Of a DNA stretch of 64,000 bases, positions 57,827-64,000 are shown piece after piece (position 1 is the stretch's first letter; the number at the start of each line of letters is the position of its first letter). The stretch is taken from positions 309,470 to 373,469 of the forward strand of contig RPFO01000016.1 of the NCBI GenBank assembly GCA_009746045.1, given 5' to 3'. The notes under the pieces are model-generated. The model did no database searches. It was not told the DNA's origin and was given only the letters and a program-made list of their open reading frames with translations. The translations under genes were made by a program, and so were the position numbers. The stretch comes from Mesostigma viride (taxonomy: Eukaryota > Streptophyta > Mesostigmatophyceae > Mesostigmatales > Mesostigmataceae).

Positions 57827-58140
57827 ACTAAATAGGGCTCCGAATGCCCTAGAACTTTGTACAAGGTCAGAACAACTCGTATTCGTCACCCTTGCAAAGT
57901 TACAGCATAATCTGATATCAATTATTGTTGCTATGCAAGTGCAAGTGGTTTAGGTGGCCAGTTTTGGCCTTGGATCTGGAGTTAACTTAAGCAGGGAATA
58001 CCACGTAAACTTAACATTTTGACTCAACTACTCCACCACTAGCCAGACACATCCTGGGGAGTCGTGGGATCCAATCCTAGGTCAATCCAACCATAAACTT
58101 GCCATGGGCCAGAATTTATGTAAAAAAAAGGCCATTTCAA

Positions 58141-60974
58141 GGCTGGCCTACGTACATGAATGGCATTTATGTAATTAATGATGAGGATTCAGGCTCCCAT
58201 GGTGTCATCATTGCCCGTGTACGTACATGGATGGCATTTTTGTATATAATGATGAGGATTCAGGCTCCCATGGTGTCATCATGGCCCGTCTACGTACATG
58301 GTTGGCATTTATGTAATTAATGAGGAGGATTCAGGCTCCCATGGTGTCTCCATGGCTGGCCTACGTACATGGATGTCAAGGAATAGTAAATGATGAGGAT
58401 TCAGGCTCCCATGGTGTCATCATGGCTTGTCTACGTACATGGTTGTCAAGGAAAAGTAAATGATGAGGATTCAGGCTCCCATGGTGTCATCATGGCCCGT
58501 CTACGTACATGGTTGGCATTTATGTAATTAATGATGAGGATTCAGGCTCCCATGGTGTCATCATGGCCCGTGTACGTACATGGATGTCAAGGAATAGTAA
58601 ATGATGAGGATTCAGGCTCCCATGGTGTCATCATGGCTTGTCTACGTACATGGTTGGCATTTATGTAATTAATGAGGAGGATTCAGGCTCCCATGGTGTC
58701 ATCATGGCTGGCCTACGTACATGAATGGCATTTATGTAATTAATGATGAGGATTCAGGCTCCCATGGGGTCATCATGGCCCGTCTACGTACATGGATGGC
58801 ATTTTTGTATATAATGATGAGGATTCAGGCTCCCATGGTGTCATCATGGCTTGTCTACGTTCATGGATGGCATTTATGTAATTAATGATGAGGATTCAGG
58901 CTCCCATGGGGTCATCATGGCTTGTCTACGTACATGGTTGGCATTTATGTAATTAATGAGGAGGATTCAGGCTCCCATGGTGTCTCCATGGCTGGCCTAC
59001 GTACATGGATGGCATTTATGTAATTAATGAGGAGGATTTAGGCTCCCATGGTGTCATCATGGCCCGTCTACGTACATGGATGGCCTTTATGTAAGTAATG
59101 ATGAGGATTCAGGCTCCCATGGTGTCATCATGGCCCGTCTACGTACATGGATGTCAAGGAATAGTAAATGATGAGGATTCAGGCTCCCATGGTGTCTCCA
59201 TGGTCCGTCTACGTACATGAATGGCAAGTATGTAATTAATGATGAGGATTCAGGCTCCCATGGTGTCATCATGGCTGGCCTACGTACATGAATGGCATTT
59301 ATGTAATTAATGATGAGGATTCAGGCTCCCATGGTGTCATCATGGCTTGTCTACGTACATGAATGGCAAGTATGTAATTAATGAGGAGGATTCAGGCTCC
59401 CATGGTGTCTCCATGGCCCGTCTACGTACATGAATGGCAAGTATGTAATTAATGATGAGGATTCAGGCTCCCATGGTGTCATCATGGCTGGCCTACGTAC
59501 ATGAATGGCATTTATGTAATTAATGATGAGGATTCAGGCTCCCATGGGGTCATCATGGCCCGTCTACGTACATGGATGGCATTTTTGTATATAATGATGA
59601 GGATTCAGGCTCCCATGGTGTCATCATGGCTTGTCTACGTACATGGATGGCATTTATGTAATTAATGATGAGGATTCAGGCTCCCATGGTGTCATCATGG
59701 CCCGTCTACGTACATGGATGTCAAAGAAAAAAAAAATGAGGAGGATTTAGGCTCCCATGGTGTCATCATGGCCCGTGTACGTACATGGATGGCATGTATG
59801 TAATTAATGATTAGGATTCAGGCTCCCATGGTGTCATCATGGCTGGCCTACGTACATGGATGGCATGTATGTAATTAATGATGAGGATTCAGGCTCCCAT
59901 GGTGTCATCATGGCCCGTCTACGTACATGGATGTCAAAGAAAAAATAATGACGAGGATTCAGGCTCCCATGGTGTCATCATGGCTGGCCTACGTACATGG
60001 ATGTCTCATAAAAAAAATGATGAGGATTCAGGCTCCCATGGTGTCATCATGGCCCGTCTACGTACATGGTTGGCATTTATGTAATTAATGAGGAGGATTT
60101 AGGCTCCCATGGTGTCATCATGGCTGCATGGCCTACGTACATGGATGGCATGTATGTAATTAATGATGAGGATTCAGGCTCCCATGGTGTCATCATGGCC
60201 CGTCTACGTACATGAATGGCATTTATGTAATTAATGATGAGGATTCAGGCTCCCATGGTGTCATCATGGCCCGTCTACGTACATGGATGTCAAGGAATAG
60301 TAAATGATGAGGATTCAGGCTCCCATGGTGTCATCATGGCTTGTCTACGTACATGGTTGGCATTTATGTAATTAATGAGGAGGATTCAGGCTCCCATGGT
60401 GTCTCCATGGCTGGCCTACGTACATGGATGTCAAGGAATAGTAAATGATGAGGATTCAGGCTCCCATGGTGTCATCATGGCCCGTGTACGTACATGGATG
60501 GCATGTATGTAATTAATGATGAGGATTCAGGCTCCCATGGTGTCATCATGGCTGGCCTACGTACATGGATGGCATTTATGTTATTAATGATGAGGATTCA
60601 GGCTCCCATGGTGTCATCATGGCCCGTCTACGTACATGGATGTCAAGGAAAAGTAAATGATGAGGATTCAGGCTCCCATGGTGTCATCATGGCTTGTCTA
60701 CGTACATGGTTGGCATGTATGTAATTAATGAGGAGGATTCAGGCTCCCATGGTGTGACTCTCCATGGCTGGCCTACGTACATGGATGTCAAGGAATAGTA
60801 AATGATGAGGATTCAGGCTCCCATGGTGTCATCATGGCCCGTGTATGTACGTACATGGATGGCATGTATGTAATTAATGAGGAGGATTCAGGCTCCCATG
60901 GTGTCATCATGGCTGGCCTACGTACATGGATGTCAAAGAAAAAAAAATGATGAGGATTCAGGCTCCCATGGTGT
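58141..60974 (-). repeat. Right satellite arm, part 3
   Basis: Reversed monomers of both linker types, plus the A-rich linker variants and one CATGGCTGCATGG variant near 60120. It joins the right terminal repeat at GTACATGGAGTCATATTG. Confidence 0.95.
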
Positions 60975-61274
60975 CATCATGGCTGGCCTACGTACATGGA
61001 GTCATATTGATTCATGGAACAATGAGATACCATTCTTAATTGAAAATTGTTCTTGATACTTTCACATGCATGCCCGGAATCGTGAATTTGTGCGGGTTTC
61101 CATGATGACAATCCTCATTGAATTCTTGAGCACACAATATTGAGCAATTTAGGGGCACTTCGGCAATGTTGACCATTTTCATTCATGATAAAATTAACAT
61201 TTAATGCAATAAATACATATTCCACTCATTTTAATAAACCATGCAAAAACTTTACAAGCACGCTCAAGCTAGGG

Positions 61275-61712
61275 GTGGGCTGGCATGCACGCGTGGGTGT
61301 GGGGGTGGGCTGGCATGCATGCGTGGGTGTGTGTGGGGGGCTAGCATGCATGCGTAAGTGTGGGGGGGGGCTGGCATGCATGCGTGGGTGTGTATGGGGG
61401 CTGGCATGCATGCGTGGGTGTGTGTGGGGGGCTAGCATGCATGCGTGGGTGTGGGGGGGGCTGTCATGCATGCGTGGGTGTGTGGGGGGGCTGGCATGCA
61501 TGCGTGGGTGTGTGGGGGGGCTAGCATGCATGCGTGGGTGTGGGGGTGGGCTAGCATGCATGCGTGGGTGTGAGTGTGGGCTAGCATGCATGCGTGGGTG
61601 TGGGGGGGGGCTAGCATGCATGCGTGGGTGTGGGGGGGCCGGGGCCGGGGCTAGCATGCATGCGTGGGTGTGGGGGTGGGCTAGCATGCATGCGTGGGTG
61701 TGGGGGGGGCTA
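61275..61712. repeat. Right 30-bp minisatellite, 14 copies
   Basis: Inverted counterpart of 28672-29095: GCATGCATGCGTGGGTGTG units with GGGGG spacers. Confidence 0.92.
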
Positions 61713-62379
61713 GCACGCCCCACCCCTCCATCGGCACAGCCAGCCTTGTGAGTCTACCCTTAACAACAAGGCTGGTAGGACGACACGCCTGAGCAGCATA
61801 TGTCATGCCTATCTCAGGCTAATAATGTGTGATTTTGTGCCAACAACCAAGTTGTTCCACCCAACAACACATTATAAACCCTCTTCCAAAATGCCCAACA
61901 AGCCGGACACGTGGAGGACCACACACGCAGTATATAAAGAGAAAATAAGCTGACTTTTTATCCAGCCAACCTGTGGCTAGCTGCTCTGGTTAGCATGACA
62001 AATGCTAACATTTACTCAGTGGGAAAGGTGAAGAGACCATTGGAACAGCCTACCTGACGCATGTGCCACCAAAGCATTGTGTCCCGCAAAATGCACACTG
62101 CCTCCTTTCTAACAAGCACGAGCCGCTCTCTTTAGGAGACAGTTGCCAGCTCGTCAGTGTCTGGGGAAAATGATGCCGCTGCTTAGGAAGACCGCGTGAA
62201 TTTCCTCGAACACAACTGTCTATAAAGCACAAGAAATTTCAGAGAAGCATGGAAATAAAAGCATTACACCTTCCCGACAGGTTGTGGGCCACGCGCTGCA
62301 GCAAGCCAGCCACGTCACACACGAACTTGCTTAAAAACATCCAGGAATCCAGCGATGCAGCGCCAGGACCCGCAACTTC

Positions 62380-62778
62380 ATGGCTGCATCTGGCCGGAAA
62401 GAAGGCAAAAAGCTTACGCTCAACGAGCTAAGAAAGCAGGAAAGCGCTATCTTAGGACGTTTAATACAAGAACGTACCATAACGGGCATTTATTCGTGCC
62501 CAGGCGCACAAGAAAGGCCACCCTTTCATGGAGAGGTCGGGCGCGCATCGCGCAGGCCTAATGTTATCTTACCGCAAAATGACGGGAAAGGTAAAGATAG
62601 CAGCGGGAATTTTTACGGCTTTAGAAACATCATTAAACTAGCTTTCCTTACGACCATCAAAACTGGCAACAATCGACAATCACACCTGCAGGCATCAATT
62701 ATACTTTATTCATCCCGACAGAAATTCAGGCCGGACCCCCCTGCCGATGGTAAAGAAAAAGAGCCCGCGACATTATAG
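62380..62778 (+). CDS. Possible small outward-facing ORF in the terminal repeat
   Basis: 132 codons (KKLTLNELRKQESAILGRLI; FYGFRNIIKLAFLTTIKTGN; ends EKEPATL). The homologous frame in the left repeat (minus strand, about 27564-28000) is interrupted by indels, though its 91-codon remnant keeps the segment NVILPQNDGKGKDSSGNFYG. No recognised domain. Conservation of both copies may simply reflect repeat ancestry. Confidence 0.2.
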   Translation: MAASGRKEGKKLTLNELRKQESAILGRLIQERTITGIYSCPGAQERPPFHGEVGRASRRPNVILPQNDGKGKDSSGNFYGFRNIIKLAFLTTIKTGNNRQSHLQASIILYSSRQKFRPDPPADGKEKEPATL

Positions 62779-62926
62779 ATCGCAACTATCCCACCATAAA
62801 TTAGAATCAGTAACTAATTTTCTCCAAGAATCGAGCATTTTTTCTGCTTTCCGCGAGCCAGATTTGTCACGTTTCGTCTAAAAGCAGTCGCCATGGCCAC
62901 TTCCGCAAGGGGTGCGCGCACCGTGC

Positions 62927-63515
62927 ACCCACTTTTCACGGTACGGAGGGTACCGCGGAATTTTTTTGGCGCGGAAAATATTCGCCGCGCCGAGTCCCCT
63001 TAACCATGCATGCATGCCCGTCGTCTCCAAACATTGCATTACATGCACGTGACGGCGTGTTCCCTCGGTCATGGTGCGCGGCGGTGCCAGCTGGACTGAT
63101 GTCATGCCCTCCACGTAGGCTCGTTCTACATTTCAGAACTGATCCATGGCGCATAATTAGAATTTTGGAAGGTAGAATCAGGTTCTGAAGGTTCTACATA
63201 GTAGCCTAGTAAGGGTACACTAACATGTAGCCCAGTAGTTACTAATCCTGCGATCATGATGGAATATACATGTAGTGATACTAATCGATACATGTAGTAC
63301 ACATGGTTGGCGCACAGAATGTTGTACAACCTGCCCTACATGTCGGAAAAACGCACACTCTGACAAACGTGATTGAAATATATTGTACAACATCATCACT
63401 AACGCTACATCCGGAACTGTTCTAGTGAATAGCATTACAATGTACTCCCCCGGCAGGTGTGGGTGCCCGAGTACTTGGGAGTCTGAACACGCAGTGTCGA
63501 CTCCTATTGGTGCCC
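62927..63515. other. Right flank, non-coding
   Basis: No supported gene. Near 62938 there is GTACGGAGGGTACCGCGG. The rest has short frames only. Confidence 0.35.
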
Positions 63516-63935
63516 CGGCAGCTGTACAGAATAGATCAGAAAGATACGCCGCGGAATGACGCCAGTGCCCGGCAAATGTGAGTCGGGAACTGAACAGTCA
63601 CTACAAACGTCGAAAATCTATTGCTCCACCCCCCCCCAAAAAGCGTTCCGGAACTGTTCGAAGCGAATAGCACTGACAGGATTCGAACCTGCGTCCAGAG
63701 TGAGGTTGCGGAGTGAGGGAGGCCAGCCATCATGGTCCGCACACAAATCTGGCTCGGGTCCGATCCCTGTCAATGCTCTTCGCTTCGAACAGGTCCGGAA
63801 CGCTTTTTTGTGGGGATGGAGCAATAAATACTCGACATTTGCAGTGACTGTTCAGTTCCGGGCTCACAAATGATTTGCCGGGCACAGGCGTCGTTGCGCG
63901 GCGTATCTTTGTGATCTTTTCTGTACAGCTGTCGG
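63516..63935. mobile_element. 420-bp palindromic element with tRNA T-arm-like centre
   Basis: Arms of about 165 bp (63516-63680 and 63765-63935) are reverse complements with few mismatches (for example CAGCTGTACAGAA at the outside, ATTGCTCCA in the middle, CGTTCCGGA near the centre). The 84-base centre has a T-arm/B-box-like sequence at each end facing outward: GGTTCGAATCC on the minus strand (63679-63689) and GGGTCCGATCCC on the plus strand (63756-63767). Next to each is an acceptor-like AGCA(C/T)TG pairing with CA(A/G)TGCT. It is either a MITE carrying an inverted pair of tRNA-like sequences or a foldback formed from two tRNA-derived copies. A working tRNA is unlikely because D and anticodon arms do not fold convincingly. 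Confidence 0.65.
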
Positions 63936-64000
63936 AACGGCCCGCGGGTGCAACCTAGGACCGTTACTGGACACGGCAAAAATTTAAAATTTTTCAGGTT

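Larger units (their letters stand above)
54694..58140. other. Unique island interrupting the satellite
   Basis: Left junction GTGTCTCCAT then CACAACACCGCG; right junction CCATTTCAA then GGCTGGCC. Removing 3,447 bp restores an in-register monomer (CTCCATGGCTGGCC), so it behaves as an insertion, yet no target duplication or good terminal repeats are seen. 54694-55880 is ordinary-composition DNA with only short frames. 55890-57130 is TGGG/GGTT-rich low-complexity sequence. 57600-57830 holds two hairpins. No gene can be supported. Confidence 0.6.
27442..62926. mobile_element. 35.5-kb structure bounded by about 1.95-kb terminal inverted repeats
   Basis: 27442-29388 and 60975-62926 are reverse complements with scattered substitutions and small indels. 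The match starts abruptly at GCACGGTGCGCGCACC on both sides and continues inward into a satellite that is also in opposite orientation on the two sides. The pivot is a GC-rich array (41259-42500). A copia-type element and a unique island are nested in the right arm. No transposase, integrase or polymerase of its own is recognisable. Candidates are a giant non-autonomous TIR transposon, a large genomic palindrome from an inverted duplication, or a centromere- or subtelomere-like domain. No flanking target duplication could be identified. Confidence 0.7.
60975..62926. repeat. Right terminal inverted repeat
   Basis: Reverse complement of 27442-29388 with substitutions and small indels; a GGGGCCGGGGCC insertion near 61637 is unique to this side. 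The match ends at GGTGCGCGCACCGTGC (62926), after which the flanks differ. Confidence 0.85.

Noticed and set aside
54694-58140. Helitron insertion
   Set aside because: The left edge starts A then TCACAAC, but the right edge lacks CTRR with a following T and a terminal hairpin.
27395-62947. ACGGTACGGA as target duplication of the giant structure
   Set aside because: It lies about 46 bases outside the left end and about 12 bases outside the right end, not next to the termini.
63664-63780. Functional tRNA gene at the palindrome centre
   Set aside because: Only T-arm and acceptor-like pairing fit; acceptor pairing is also explained by the inverted arms, and the anticodon region needs an implausibly long loop.
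63556-63873. Plus-strand ORF with ALTGFEPASRVRLRSE-like sequence
   Set aside because: Such peptides are typical antisense translations of tRNA-like sequence; the DNA is a palindromic element.

Overview
The window is nuclear DNA from a eukaryote. It has a spliced gene with GT-AG introns and GC-rich exons, a Ty1/copia-type LTR retrotransposon, a LINE remnant, a spliced transposase-like gene and long satellite arrays. There is no prokaryotic operon structure, rRNA gene or CRISPR array. A large-genome alga (for example a prasinophyte-type green alga) would fit, but no marker gene fixes the lineage.

Layout. 1-1768: non-coding DNA with a small inverted/direct repeat. 1769-15590 (+): one ten-exon gene that splices to an open frame of 1,772 codons. 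It encodes a signal peptide, five membrane segments arranged as in prominins, a very long glycosylation-rich first outer loop and a low-complexity cytoplasmic tail. Most of its larger introns are filled with a different tandem repeat, and two of them carry extra copies of the exon end plus its 5' splice site. 15591-18289: 3' flank and non-coding DNA. 18290-19130 (-): decayed LINE reverse transcriptase. 19224-20257 (+): broken unidentified coding sequence. 21721-24917 or beyond (-): spliced transposase-like gene with DYAENY, SDNC and HGKG motifs, followed by a foldback element, a 228-bp tandem repeat and AT-rich DNA.

27442-62926: a 35.5-kb inverted-repeat structure. Its ends are about 1.95-kb terminal inverted repeats (27442-29388 and 60975-62926), each with a 14-copy 30-bp minisatellite. 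Inside lies a 70-72-bp satellite in one orientation (29389-41258), a GC-rich Pro/Ala-coding tandem array (41259-42500), then the same satellite in the opposite orientation up to 60974. The right satellite arm is interrupted by a nearly intact 8.4-kb copia-type element (43386-51780, minus strand, almost identical LTRs, 5-bp target duplication) and by a 3.4-kb unique island (54694-58140). 62927-64000: flank, including a 420-bp palindromic element with tRNA T-arm-like sequence at its centre.

The only apparently intact host gene is the five-membrane-segment protein gene. Everything from about 18.3 kb onward looks like repeat-dominated DNA built by transposition, tandem expansion and inversion. 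Many broken frames shift by one base, some at homopolymers, so a share of the 'pseudogene' lesions could be assembly errors.
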